A stretch of 64,000 nucleotides of DNA from an uncultured Oscillospiraceae bacterium (GTDB lineage: Bacteria > Bacillota > Clostridia > Oscillospirales > Oscillospiraceae), in contig CAKTJC010000014.1 of NCBI GenBank assembly GCA_934567355.1, positions 1 through 64,000 on the forward strand, written 5' to 3'. The notes beneath the pieces were generated by a model. It searched no databases. It was not told the origin of the DNA and was given only the letters and a program-made list of their open reading frames with translations. This document shows positions 16,453 to 28,436 of this stretch, one piece after another. A program made the position numbers and the translations under genes. The stretch's first letter is position 1. The number at the start of each line of letters is the position of its first letter.

Positions 16453-19400
16453 ATGTATTTTATTGAACAGAGAATTCAGGTCATCTGCAATCAGCTGGGC
16501 AATTTCCGGTTCCGGGAGAGCCGGAGCCTGCCGAACTGGCAGTATAAGAAGGGACAGTTTTTCCGCCCCGAGGAGGCAGACAAGGCCGCCCCGCCCTGGG
16601 AGAAATTTGACTGCCAGACCATGCGCTGGTACGCCGACTATGCCGGAACCGACCAGTTTGAAGGGAAGTTCCAGGGGCAGAATACGGATTTCCATGGCAT
16701 CCCCGGAACCCACTATTGGTTCCGCAGCCGGGTGACCATCCCGGAAAGCTTCGGCGGAAAATCCGTCTGGTTCCGGATCCACACCCAGATCGAAGAATGG
16801 GACGACGGCAAGAACCCCCAGTTTTTGGTGTTCGTCAACGGTCAGGTGGTGCAGGGCGCGGATATGAACCACCGGGAGGTGCTGCTGAGCCGCTGCGCCG
16901 TCGGCGGTGAGACGCTGGACGTGGATATCCAGGCCTATACCGGTACGCTGCACCGGGAGTTTGCCTTCCTGGCCGATCTCTATGTGCTGGATGAAAAGAT
17001 CAATCACCTGTACTATGACCTCCTGGTGCCCCTCCAGGCATTTCCCCGCCTGGGTGCGGACAGCAAGGTGCGCATGGACATTCAGACCGTGCTGAACGAC
17101 ACCATCAATCTGCTGGATCTGCGCCAGCCCTATTCCCCGGAATTCTATGCCTCCATCGACCGGGCGCAGGCGCACATCACCCGGGAGCTGTATGAGAAAA
17201 TGGGCGGCTGGGACGAGGTGATCGCCACCTGCATCGGCCATACCCACATCGATGTGGCATGGTGGTGGACGGTTGCCCAGACCCGGGAAAAGGTGGTGCG
17301 CTCCTTTGCAACGGTGCTGAAGCTGATGGAGGAGTACCCCAGCTATAAATTCATGTCCAGCCAGCCCGTGCTGTACTATTTCCTGAAACAGCGCTACCCG
17401 GAGCTGTATGAAAAAATCAGGCAGCGCATTGCCGAGGGACGCTGGGAGACCGAGGGCGGCATGTGGCTGGAGGCGGACTGCAACCTGACCTCCGGCGAGT
17501 CGCTGGTGCGCCAGTTCCTCCATGGCAAGCGCTTCTTCCGGGAGGAATTCGGCCAGGACAATAAGATCCTGTGGCTGCCCGATGTGTTCGGCTATTCCGG
17601 CGCGCTGCCCCAGATCATGAAAAAATCCGGCGTGGACTATTTCATGACCACCAAGCTGGCATGGAACCAGATCAACCGCATCCCCAACGATACCTTTATC
17701 TGGCGGGGCATCGACGGCAGCGAGGTGCTGACCCATCTGATCACCACCCTGGGCATCGGCCAGAACCCCAAGGAGAGCTTCTTTACTACCTATAATGGCA
17801 TGCTCCACCCGGATGCCATCATGGGCGGCTGGGAGCGCTACCAGAACAAGGAGATCAATAACGATATTCTCATCTCCTACGGCTACGGCGACGGCGGCGG
17901 CGGCCCCACCCGGCAGATGCTGGAGACCTCCCAGCGTATGGAGCAGGGCATCCGGGGCATCCCCAAGGTGCGGCAGGAGACGGCGCGAACCTATTTTGAC
18001 CAGCTGAACGAGCGGGTGAAGGACAACCGCCGTCTGGAGACCTGGGAGGGAGAATTCTACTTCGAGTACCACCGGGGCACCTATACCTCCATGGCGCGCA
18101 ACAAGCGGGGCAACCGCAAGAGCGAGCTGGCTATGATGGATCTGGAAACGCTGGGTGTGCTGGCCGGGGATTACCCCGCCGAGGCGGACACCCGGCTGTG
18201 GCGGGACATCATCCTGCTCAACCAGTTCCACGACATTCTCCCCGGCAGCTCCATCGGCGAGGTCTACGATGTGACAAAGCAGGAATATGCAAGCCTGCAG
18301 CAGGAGGTTTCCGGCCTGATTCAGACCCGGCTGGAGGCACTTGCCGGAGCGGGCGAGGGCATCACCGTGTTCAATACCCTGGGCTTTGACCGCAGCGACG
18401 TGGTGCACCTGGGTGCGCTTCAGGCCGAGGCGCTGGAGGACGCTGCCGGAAACCGCTGCATCGTCCAGCAGACGGAGGGCGGCGCGGTTGCCTATCTGAA
18501 GAACCTGCCTTCCAAGGGCTATGTCACCCTGCGCCGGGCGGCGGGCAAGGCAGAATCCCCCTTCCACCGCCGGGACGATCTCCACCTGGAGACCCCGTTC
18601 TATTGCATCGCCCTGGATGAAAAGGGCAATTTCACCTCCATCTTTGACAAGGAATACCGCCGCGAGCTTCTGAAGGACGGCACAAAGGGCAACCTGCTCC
18701 GGGTCTACGAGGATAAGCCCATCTACTATGATAACTGGGACATCGACCGCTACTATACCGAAAAGCATTACGATGTGGAAAATCTTCTGTCCATGGCATG
18801 GACGGAGGACGGCGCGGTGCAGACCACGCTGGAGCTGCGCTATGAATTCTGCGGCTGCACCTTCTGCCAGAAGATCCACTTCTATGCCGATACCCGGCGG
18901 ATCGATTTTGAAACCGTGGTGGATTGGAAGCTCCACCAGCATCTGCTGAAGGCGGAATTCCCCCTGGACATCCACTCCGACGAGGCCACCTTTGAGATCC
19001 AGTTCGGCAACGTCAAGCGCAAGGTGCATTCCAATACCAGCTGGGACAAGGCGCGCTTTGAAAGCTGCGGCCAGAAATGGATGGACTATTCCGAGGGACA
19101 TTACGGCGTCAGCCTGCTCAACGACTGCAAGTACGGCCACAGCGTCCTGAACGGCGTGGTCGCCCTGACCCTGCTCAAGAGCGGCGTGGAGCCCAACCCC
19201 AATGCTGATGTGGAGACGCATACCTTCACCTACGCGCTGTACCCCCATGGGGAGGGCTGGCAGCAGGCGGGCACCGTGCAGGAGAGCTACAAGCTGAACG
19301 TCCCCGCTTACGTCCTGCCCGCCGGAACCCCGGGCAAGGCATACAGCTTTGCTTCGGTGGACAAATCCAACGTGATCCTGGAAACGGTGAAGCAGGCAGA

Positions 19401-19599
19401 AAACGGCGAGGGCACCATCCTGCGCCTCTACGAATGCGAAAACGCCCGCACCGACTTCATTCTCACGATCCCCGTCGGGACAAAGAAGGCATACGAAACC
19501 AATCTGCTGGAAGAGATCCAGAAGGAGCTGCCCGTCACCGGCGGCGAGATCCACTGCACCATCAAGCCCTATGAGATCCTGACTATCCTGATTCAATAA
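16453..19599 (+). CDS. GH38 alpha-mannosidase
   Basis: A 1048-residue enzyme that removes alpha-linked mannose from N-glycan or mannan oligosaccharides. The GH38 zinc-site motif GHTHIDVAWWW supplies H263 and D267, the nucleophile D377 lies in LPDVFGYSG, and QFHDILPGSS and the C-terminal beta domains follow. An N-terminal beta-sandwich domain of about 250 residues precedes the barrel. No signal peptide is present, so it works in the cytoplasm on imported substrates. ATG 16453 is favoured over ATG 16447 because GAGGG lies seven bases before it. It follows palindromic repeat copy B and precedes a strong intercistronic hairpin and the broken GH3 gene. Confidence 0.92.
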   Translation: MYFIEQRIQVICNQLGNFRFRESRSLPNWQYKKGQFFRPEEADKAAPPWEKFDCQTMRWYADYAGTDQFEGKFQGQNTDFHGIPGTHYWFRSRVTIPESFGGKSVWFRIHTQIEEWDDGKNPQFLVFVNGQVVQGADMNHREVLLSRCAVGGETLDVDIQAYTGTLHREFAFLADLYVLDEKINHLYYDLLVPLQAFPRLGADSKVRMDIQTVLNDTINLLDLRQPYSPEFYASIDRAQAHITRELYEKMGGWDEVIATCIGHTHIDVAWWWTVAQTREKVVRSFATVLKLMEEYPSYKFMSSQPVLYYFLKQRYPELYEKIRQRIAEGRWETEGGMWLEADCNLTSGESLVRQFLHGKRFFREEFGQDNKILWLPDVFGYSGALPQIMKKSGVDYFMTTKLAWNQINRIPNDTFIWRGIDGSEVLTHLITTLGIGQNPKESFFTTYNGMLHPDAIMGGWERYQNKEINNDILISYGYGDGGGGPTRQMLETSQRMEQGIRGIPKVRQETARTYFDQLNERVKDNRRLETWEGEFYFEYHRGTYTSMARNKRGNRKSELAMMDLETLGVLAGDYPAEADTRLWRDIILLNQFHDILPGSSIGEVYDVTKQEYASLQQEVSGLIQTRLEALAGAGEGITVFNTLGFDRSDVVHLGALQAEALEDAAGNRCIVQQTEGGAVAYLKNLPSKGYVTLRRAAGKAESPFHRRDDLHLETPFYCIALDEKGNFTSIFDKEYRRELLKDGTKGNLLRVYEDKPIYYDNWDIDRYYTEKHYDVENLLSMAWTEDGAVQTTLELRYEFCGCTFCQKIHFYADTRRIDFETVVDWKLHQHLLKAEFPLDIHSDEATFEIQFGNVKRKVHSNTSWDKARFESCGQKWMDYSEGHYGVSLLNDCKYGHSVLNGVVALTLLKSGVEPNPNADVETHTFTYALYPHGEGWQQAGTVQESYKLNVPAYVLPAGTPGKAYSFASVDKSNVILETVKQAENGEGTILRLYECENARTDFILTIPVGTKKAYETNLLEEIQKELPVTGGEIHCTIKPYEILTILIQ

Positions 19600-19612
19600 T
19601 AACCACACATCC

Positions 19613-19643
19613 AATGTACCGCGCGGAACCGGCGCGGTACATT
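19613..19643 (+). terminator. Intercistronic hairpin between GH38 and GH3
   Basis: Perfect 12-bp stem AATGTACCGCGC/GCGCGGTACATT with a seven-base loop, 14 bp after the GH38 stop and 20 bp before the GH3 start. An A run, not a T run, follows on the plus strand, so partial termination or mRNA stabilisation is likely. Confidence 0.65.
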
Positions 19644-19663
19644 GCTGCAAAAAAGGAGCGCCT

Positions 19664-21888
19664 ATGGAAGCCTTTCGTGATCCAGAATTATCCCCGGAGG
19701 AGCGGGCAGAAGATCTTCTGCGCCGGATGACCCTGCGGGAAAAGATCGGCCAGCTGAATCAGCGGCTATATGGCTTTGCCATCTACCGTCGGGAAGGGGA
19801 GCAGATCCGGTTTACCCGGGAGTTCCAGGAGGAGGTCGCGCGCTATGGGGGACTGGGATGCCTGTATGGGCTGCACCGCGCCGACCCCTGGTCCAAGCGG
19901 GATTTTGCCGCCGGCCTGGAGGGTGTGCTTGCCGTCAAGGCCCGGAACCGGGTGCAGGAATATGTGATCTCCCATTCCAGATTCGGAATTCCTGCCCTGT
20001 TCAGCACCGAGTGCCCCCATGGGCACCAGGCGCTGGATGGCTATCTGCTTCCCGTGAACCTGGCGGCCGGCTGTACCTTTGCGCCGGAACTGCTGGAAGC
20101 AGCGGCGGAAGTGGCCGGGGAGCAGCTGCACGATATGGGCATTGATCTGGCGCTGGTGTCCGCTTTGGATGTGCTGCGGGATCCCCGGTGGGGCCGGAGC
20201 GAGGAGTGCTTCGGCGAGGATCCCTGCCTGGCTGCCCGGATGGCCGGGGCCGTGGTGCGGGGCATCTAGCGCCAGGGGGTTGGGGTGGTAGCCAAGCACC
20301 TGTGTGCCCAGGGGGAGACTACCGGCGGCGTCAATGCCAGCGCTGCCCGTATCGGCCCCCGGGAGCTGCGGGAGATCCATTTGCCTCCGGTAAAGGCTGC
20401 CGCAGCGGCCGGAGCCGTGGGGATGATGGCCGCCTACAATGAGATCGACGGCGTCTATTGCCATGCAAATCCCCATTTGCTCAATGAGATCTCCGCCGGG
20501 AGTATGGCTTCCGCGGCTTCGTGATGTCTGACGGGGTAGCCATCGACCAGCTGGACGCCGTTACCGGGGATCGGGCGGCCTCCGGCGCGCTGGCGCTGAA
20601 TTCCGGCGTGGACATGGGCTTGTGGGATACCGGCTTTCAGAAATTGGAGGAGGCTGTCCGGCGGGGGCTTACCGACGAGGCAGCCATTGACCGGGCGGCC
20701 AGACGCATTCTCACACTGAAATTCCGGCGAGGCCTTTTTGAAAACCCCTGCATCCTGGAAACCGATGCCTACATGCGCCATACCCATCACGCCTGCCCGC
20801 AGGCCGCCGTTCTGGCAGAGCACAGCCTGGTGCTGCTGAAAAATGAGAAGAACCTGCTCCCTCTGCCCATCGCGGGCAGGATCGGTCTTACCGGCCCCAA
20901 CGCGGATGCAATTTATAACCAGCTGGGGGACTATACGCCGCCCCAGCGCCCGGGCCCCGGCATCACTATCAGGGGCGGGCTGGAGGCAATGGGCGTTCCT
21001 TTTGTCTATGCCCCCGGATGCCCTCTGTTCGGCGGGGGAGGGGAGGCAGTGAAATCAGCCTTGCAGGATTTTGCAGAATGTGATATTGTAATTGCAGCGG
21101 TGGGCGGAAGCTCCAGCCGGTTTGCCGGAGGCACTTTCCTGAATAATGGCGCTCTGGACGCCCAGTCCATGCAGACCATGGACTGCGGCGAAAATGTGGA
21201 TGCAGCGAACCTGACCCTGCCGGGGGAGCAGCTGCGGCTGCTGGAAGCGATTCACCGCTCCGGCAAACGCCTGGTGACGGTGCTCATCGGCGGCCGCCCC
21301 TATGCCATGAAGGAGATCACTGCCCTGTCCGATGCTGTGGTGTGCGCCTTCTATCCCGGCCCCACCGGCGGCGAGGCCATAGCAAAGCTGCTCTTCGGTA
21401 CGATTTTTCCTGCCGGGCGGCTGTGTGTCTCCCTGCCCGATACCCCGGGGCAGCTGCCGGTGTACTATAATTCCAAGGATTCCTGCCGCCGGGGCGCTTA
21501 TTGCGATGTGGGGATTCCGCAGTTTTCCTTCGGCTTCGGCGTGAGCGGCACGGCATTTTCTTATGTGCTGCTTCAGATTCCGGCGGCGGAAGACCTGCGC
21601 CTGACCTTCCGGATCGCGAATACGGGAGCCTGCCCCGGCTGGGCGGTGCCCCAGCTGTACCTGCATCGCACCCAGGGCATCGCGACCTCCCGCATCCGGC
21701 AGCTGTGCGGATTCTGCAAATTGTATCTCGCCCCCGGAGAGACCCGGGAGCTGACCATTCCCATCCCGGCAGAATCCCTGATCCAATGGGATGCGGCCGA
21801 CCGCCCGGTGACCCCGCCCGGCACCATCGAATGGTTCCTGGCGGACGAAGGAGAAGACCGCCTCCAGGGGATATTTGTGCTGAACTGA
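19664..21888 (+). pseudogene. GH3 beta-glucosidase/xylosidase, broken by a stop and a frameshift
   Basis: A GH3 glycoside hydrolase that would be about 740 residues. The start is ATG 19664 after AAGGAG. An in-frame TAG at 20267-20269 interrupts VVRGI*RQGVGVVAKHL, where Gln (CAG) is expected. The same frame continues with CAQGETTGGVNASAARIG until about 20490, where one base is missing (GAGATCTCC for expected GAGATCCTCC). The frame then resumes as RREYGFRGFVMSDG, whose Asp is the nucleophile, and runs to 21888 with the C-terminal GH3 and fibronectin-like domains. Both halves remain well conserved, so the damage is recent or a sequencing error. Position in the glycan locus suggests trimming of beta-linked sugars. 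Confidence 0.85.
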
Positions 21889-21934
21889 GCCCCCGTGGGC
21901 ACAGCCATAGAAAATAAAAAAGGAGACCCCCCAT

Positions 21935-22591
21935 ATGAAAAGTTTGTTCCGCTTGGATAGTCCCGTTATGCAGATGCTGTCAAAGGTGGCGGATCTGATG
22001 ATCGTCAATGTGCTCTTCTGGCTCTGCTGCCTGCCGGTGGTTACGGCAGGTGCGTCTCTGGCGGCAATGCACAAGGTGACGCAGAGCATCGCGCTGGAGG
22101 AGGACGGCGGCGTGGTGAAGCCCTTCTTCCGGGCGTTCCGGGATAATTTCAAGCAGGCCACTTTGGGCTGGCTGGTGGTGATCGTGCTCCTGGCGGGGCT
22201 CGGTGCAGACCTGATCCTCTCCATTTCGTACCTGACGGGCAATACGCTGCTGGCATGCAAATGGATCTGCGCCGTGGTGGCGGCCATCGTGCTGGCCATC
22301 AGCGAGTATTATTTCCAGCTGATCGTGCGCTACGAAAATACCATGCGGCAGCATTTGATGAATTCTGCCATCCTGGCGGTGGTGAAGCTGCCCCGGACGA
22401 TCGCCATGATGTTTCTGACCCTCCTGCCTCTGCTGATCGCGCTGGTGTCCATGAATGCATTTGTCTCTACGATGATCTTCTGGGTGATCATCGGCTTTGC
22501 CTTTATCAGCTATGCCCAGGCCAGCCTTATGCGCCCGGTTTTCCGTCAGCTGGAAAAAGCCGAGGGACCCAACGTCCAGTTGATGGACTGA
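21935..22591 (+). CDS. YesL-like (DUF624) membrane protein
   Basis: A 218-residue integral membrane protein with about five hydrophobic segments and the typical YesL start (LDSPVMQMLSKVADLMIVN, then LFWLCCLPVVTAGASLAA). AGGAG lies eleven bases before the ATG. It sits between the broken GH3 gene and the GH2 gene, mirroring the YesL gene at 3282 in the alpha-glucan operon. The family is a frequent companion of CUT1 uptake systems. Its biochemical role is not established. Confidence 0.85.
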   Translation: MKSLFRLDSPVMQMLSKVADLMIVNVLFWLCCLPVVTAGASLAAMHKVTQSIALEEDGGVVKPFFRAFRDNFKQATLGWLVVIVLLAGLGADLILSISYLTGNTLLACKWICAVVAAIVLAISEYYFQLIVRYENTMRQHLMNSAILAVVKLPRTIAMMFLTLLPLLIALVSMNAFVSTMIFWVIIGFAFISYAQASLMRPVFRQLEKAEGPNVQLMD

Positions 22592-22596
22592 CATGA

Positions 22597-25458
<2,862 letters not shown>

Positions 25459-25464
25459 CAGAAA

Positions 25465-25508
25465 AAAACAGGGCAAATTCGTCCGGCATGGCGAATTTGC
25501 CCTGTTTT
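25465..25508 (+). terminator. Rho-independent terminator of the glycan operon
   Basis: AACAGGGCAAATTCG pairs perfectly with CGAATTTGCCCTGTT across a ten-base loop, followed by TTTT. It is A-rich on the left side, so it could work on both strands. Confidence 0.85.
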
Positions 25509-25527
25509 AGGGAGACCCAGAACAAAG

Positions 25528-25578
25528 GAACCTTTGAATAAATCGTCCACAGATGAAGGACGGATCTTTTTTGCCCTT
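25528..25578 (+). repeat. Half copy (G) of the 160-bp palindromic repeat
   Basis: GGAACCTTTGAATAAATCGT and the following bases match the left arm of copies A and E, ending in GGATCTTTTTTGCCC. The loop and right arm are missing, and a promoter for the next gene begins five bases later. Confidence 0.75.
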
Positions 25579-25582
25579 CCCC

Positions 25583-25611
25583 TTGACGGAATTCCCGGGA
25601 TGGGGTATGAT
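25583..25611 (+). promoter_or_regulatory. Promoter of the TerB/BrxD/helicase unit
   Basis: TTGACG at 25583-25588 and TATGAT at 25606-25611 with a 17-bp spacer, 33 bases before the start codon of the first gene. It lies immediately after the repeat fragment. Confidence 0.75.
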
Positions 25612-25644
25612 AAACGCAAACATTTGTCCGAAGGAGGTGAGGAA

Positions 25645-27096
25645 ATGGGAAGCAGGAGCGTAGACGACCTGATCGATAACGTTTTGCAGCAGATATTCCG
25701 GGATGAGCCGATCAGACCCCGGAAGGATGCACCGAAGGAAAAGCTTCCCTCCCTGCTGCGGGCGGCGCGGTCGCTGGAAACGGGAACCTCTTATTTTTAT
25801 CAGAACCGACGCAGCCTTTTCCTCAAGCAGGGCAAGCTTCTGGCAAATTACGAGGATGATTTCCCTGAGCGGATCAAGGTCACCCGCTATTATCCCACCT
25901 ATGATGTTCTCACCGACCGGGAACTGCGCAGCTATTTTTCCTGGCGCACCCGCGTGCGCAGGGGGGAGATCGGGGAGGGCTGCACCACCTTTGCTTTCCT
26001 CTATCTCTACGAGCTGATCAACCAGATCGGCGTGGAAAGCCCGGTGGCCGGGCTGCAGAAAATGGATGCCTTCGTGGATGCCTATGGAAAGCTGGACGGT
26101 GCCATTTCCAGCTATTATCGCAATTGGCGCAAATCCTACATTCTGTATTATAACCTTTCCGATTCCTTCTGGCAGGAAGAGGAGTTGGACGCGGCGGTGC
26201 AGCTTGATATTCTGGACAGCGCTCCAGAGCGCAGCAACGATGTGCTTGTCGGCGCAGTGTCGGCGCTTGCTCCCGCCTGGCTGCGGCGCAGCAAATTCTA
26301 CCGCAGCCACCGGCAGGAGATGGATACCGTGATCGCCGGAACCATGCGGCAGATGTGCCTGCATTACCGCAAGCGGGGCGGCCGCAGCCTGAGCGAGCAG
26401 CTCTTCGGCGGGCAGAAGACGCGCCCCTTTGATTTGTTCTTCTCGGCCATGTTCTGTGATCCCCTCAAGAAAAGGGATGCAACCTACTACCTCACCGATA
26501 CCCGCTATTTTGTGTGCACCGACGGCTACTGGACGGAAGTCGGCCGGTTCACGGATGAGCGCGGGCAGAGAAAGCTGGAGGAGCTGATGAAGGCCATCGA
26601 CGCATCCCTGCGGGATGCCCTGGAGCCCGGAAAGCCCATTCAGCGCCCGACGCAGATGCGTTGGGTAGATAAAATCATTCAGGAAGAAACCCAGTCCCTT
26701 CTGGACGAAAAGCAGAAGGCGGCGCAGGCTGCCAAGCGGATCGCCATCGATTATTCTGCGCTGGATGCCATCCGCCGCGATGCCGCCGTCACCCAGGAGC
26801 GCCTGGCGATCGAGGACGAAATGGAGCAGCCCCAGGAAACGCCGCCCGCCCCTGTCCCGGAGGAACCGGTATCGCCGGATGAGGGCTGCCCTCTGGACGC
26901 GGTGCAGTACCGCCTGATGCAGTGCCTGCTCTACGGCAGGGACACCCGCTGGGTGCAGCAGGAGGGGAAAATGCTGTCCGTTTTATTGGACAGCATCAAT
27001 GAGAAACTATATGATGTCTTCCAGGATTCCGTGATCGAGGGTGAGAACCTGGTGGAAGACTATATCGACGAACTGAAAGAGATGGTCAAACCATGA
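25645..27096 (+). CDS. TerB_N/TerB_C domain protein
   Basis: A 483-residue cytoplasmic protein. Residues from about 35 to 190 carry the TerB N-terminal domain pattern (KLLANYEDDF, RYYPTYDVLTDRELRSYFSW, LYLYELINQIGV); the C-terminal 100 residues, after a charged Pro/Glu-rich linker around 385-405, look like TerB_C. ATG 25645 follows GGAGGTGAGGAA. These domains were described in comparative studies of tellurite-resistance-linked genes and recur beside a P-loop ATPase and a superfamily II helicase. That is the arrangement here: the next gene overlaps by ATGA. It has no catalytic motif I can see, so a scaffold or sensor role is inferred. Confidence 0.8.
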   Translation: MGSRSVDDLIDNVLQQIFRDEPIRPRKDAPKEKLPSLLRAARSLETGTSYFYQNRRSLFLKQGKLLANYEDDFPERIKVTRYYPTYDVLTDRELRSYFSWRTRVRRGEIGEGCTTFAFLYLYELINQIGVESPVAGLQKMDAFVDAYGKLDGAISSYYRNWRKSYILYYNLSDSFWQEEELDAAVQLDILDSAPERSNDVLVGAVSALAPAWLRRSKFYRSHRQEMDTVIAGTMRQMCLHYRKRGGRSLSEQLFGGQKTRPFDLFFSAMFCDPLKKRDATYYLTDTRYFVCTDGYWTEVGRFTDERGQRKLEELMKAIDASLRDALEPGKPIQRPTQMRWVDKIIQEETQSLLDEKQKAAQAAKRIAIDYSALDAIRRDAAVTQERLAIEDEMEQPQETPPAPVPEEPVSPDEGCPLDAVQYRLMQCLLYGRDTRWVQQEGKMLSVLLDSINEKLYDVFQDSVIEGENLVEDYIDELKEMVKP

Positions 27097-28406
27097 AAAT
27101 ACCCAAGCGAATTGCCCAAACCCTGATGAATTCCCTCAAGGGCGGCGTGGTGCCCCGGGTGGGGCTGTCCTACATCACCGTGGGACGCAAGGCGGAAATT
27201 GACGCGCTGCTGCGGGATGTGGACGTCATCGCCGACGGCGGTGCATCCTTCCGCTTCATCGTGGGCAAATACGGCAGCGGCAAGAGCTTCCTGCTGCAAA
27301 CCATCCGCAACTATGTGATGGCAAAAAACTTTGTGGTGGTGGATGCCGACCTCTCACCGGAGCGGCGGCTCCAGGGCACCCGCGGACAGGGACTTGCCAC
27401 CTATAAGGAACTGATTCGCAATATGTCCACCAAAACCAAGCCGGACGGCGGCGCGCTGCCCCTGATCCTCGACCGCTGGATCAGCAATGTGCAGCAGGAA
27501 GTCCTGGCGGAAAGCGGCCTTTCCGCCACCGATCCCGCCCTTCAGAGCAGGGTGGAGAAGAAGATCTCTGGTGTGATCTATTCCCTGAACGAAATGGTGC
27601 ACGGCTTCGATTTCGCCCGCCTGCTGACGCTCTACTATCAGGCCAGCCGCAATGACGACGACGAGACCAAGGCCAAGGTGCTCAAGTGGTTCCGGGGCGA
27701 ATATGCCACCAAGACGGAGGCGCGCGCAGAGCTGGGCGTGACCATCGTCATCACCGATGACGATTGGTACGAGTATCTGAAGCTCTTTGCCGCCTTCCTG
27801 ACCCGCGCAGGCTACGCGGGCATGCTGGTGCTGATCGACGAGCTGGTGAATATCTACAAGATTCCCAATGCCATCACCCGGCAGTATAATTATGAAAAGA
27901 TCCTCACCATGTACAACGATGCCATGCAGGGCAAAGCGCAGCACATCGGCTTCATCCTGGGCGGCACGCCTCAGTGTATGGAGGACCCCCGCCGGGGTGT
28001 GTACAGCTATGAAGCGCTGCGCTCCCGCCTGGCGGAGGGGCATTTCGCCGGGGAGCACAAGGACCTTCTGTCCCCCGTCATCCGCCTGCTGCCCCTGACC
28101 AACGAGGAGATGCTGATCCTCATCGAAAAGCTGGCGGACATTCACGCCGGGCTGTATGAGTATGACCAGATCGTCACCCAGCAGGACATGGTGGACTTTA
28201 TCGAAATCGAATTCGGTCGCATCGGTGCGGACAGCCATATCACCCCCCGGGAAGTCATCCGCGACTTTATCGAGGTGCTGGATATTGTTTACCAGAATCC
28301 GAATCTCAAGGTAAAACAGCTTCTGGGCAGCGACAGCTTCCGGTATGCCCAGAACGCCGTCCTGGAGGAATCCGGCAGCGGCGATTTTGCAGAGTTTGAC
28401 ATTTGA
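27093..28406 (+). CDS. BrxD-like P-loop ATPase (DUF2791)
   Basis: A 437-residue ATPase of the BrxC/BrxD (DUF2791) family. Walker A is GKYGSGKS at residues 58-65 and Walker B is LVLIDELVNIY with D249/E250. The N-terminal GRKAEIDALLRDV and ILGGTPQCMEDPRRGV blocks are characteristic. BrxD proteins occur in some BREX phage-exclusion loci next to a helicase called BrxHI, but no BREX methyltransferase or PglZ gene is here. It overlaps the TerB gene by four bases and is followed 30 bp later by the helicase, so the three are almost certainly one functional unit acting on DNA. Confidence 0.85.
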   Translation: MKIPKRIAQTLMNSLKGGVVPRVGLSYITVGRKAEIDALLRDVDVIADGGASFRFIVGKYGSGKSFLLQTIRNYVMAKNFVVVDADLSPERRLQGTRGQGLATYKELIRNMSTKTKPDGGALPLILDRWISNVQQEVLAESGLSATDPALQSRVEKKISGVIYSLNEMVHGFDFARLLTLYYQASRNDDDETKAKVLKWFRGEYATKTEARAELGVTIVITDDDWYEYLKLFAAFLTRAGYAGMLVLIDELVNIYKIPNAITRQYNYEKILTMYNDAMQGKAQHIGFILGGTPQCMEDPRRGVYSYEALRSRLAEGHFAGEHKDLLSPVIRLLPLTNEEMLILIEKLADIHAGLYEYDQIVTQQDMVDFIEIEFGRIGADSHITPREVIRDFIEVLDIVYQNPNLKVKQLLGSDSFRYAQNAVLEESGSGDFAEFDI

Positions 28407-28436
28407 ACCGAGTAGACCGATATTGGAGAAATGCCT

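Noticed and set aside
16408..19650. A 1080-codon open frame on the minus strand opposite the GH38 gene
   Set aside because: It is a high-GC antisense shadow: the plus strand has complete GH38 motifs and a ribosome binding site, while the minus frame shows low-complexity Gly/His/Val composition and no motif.
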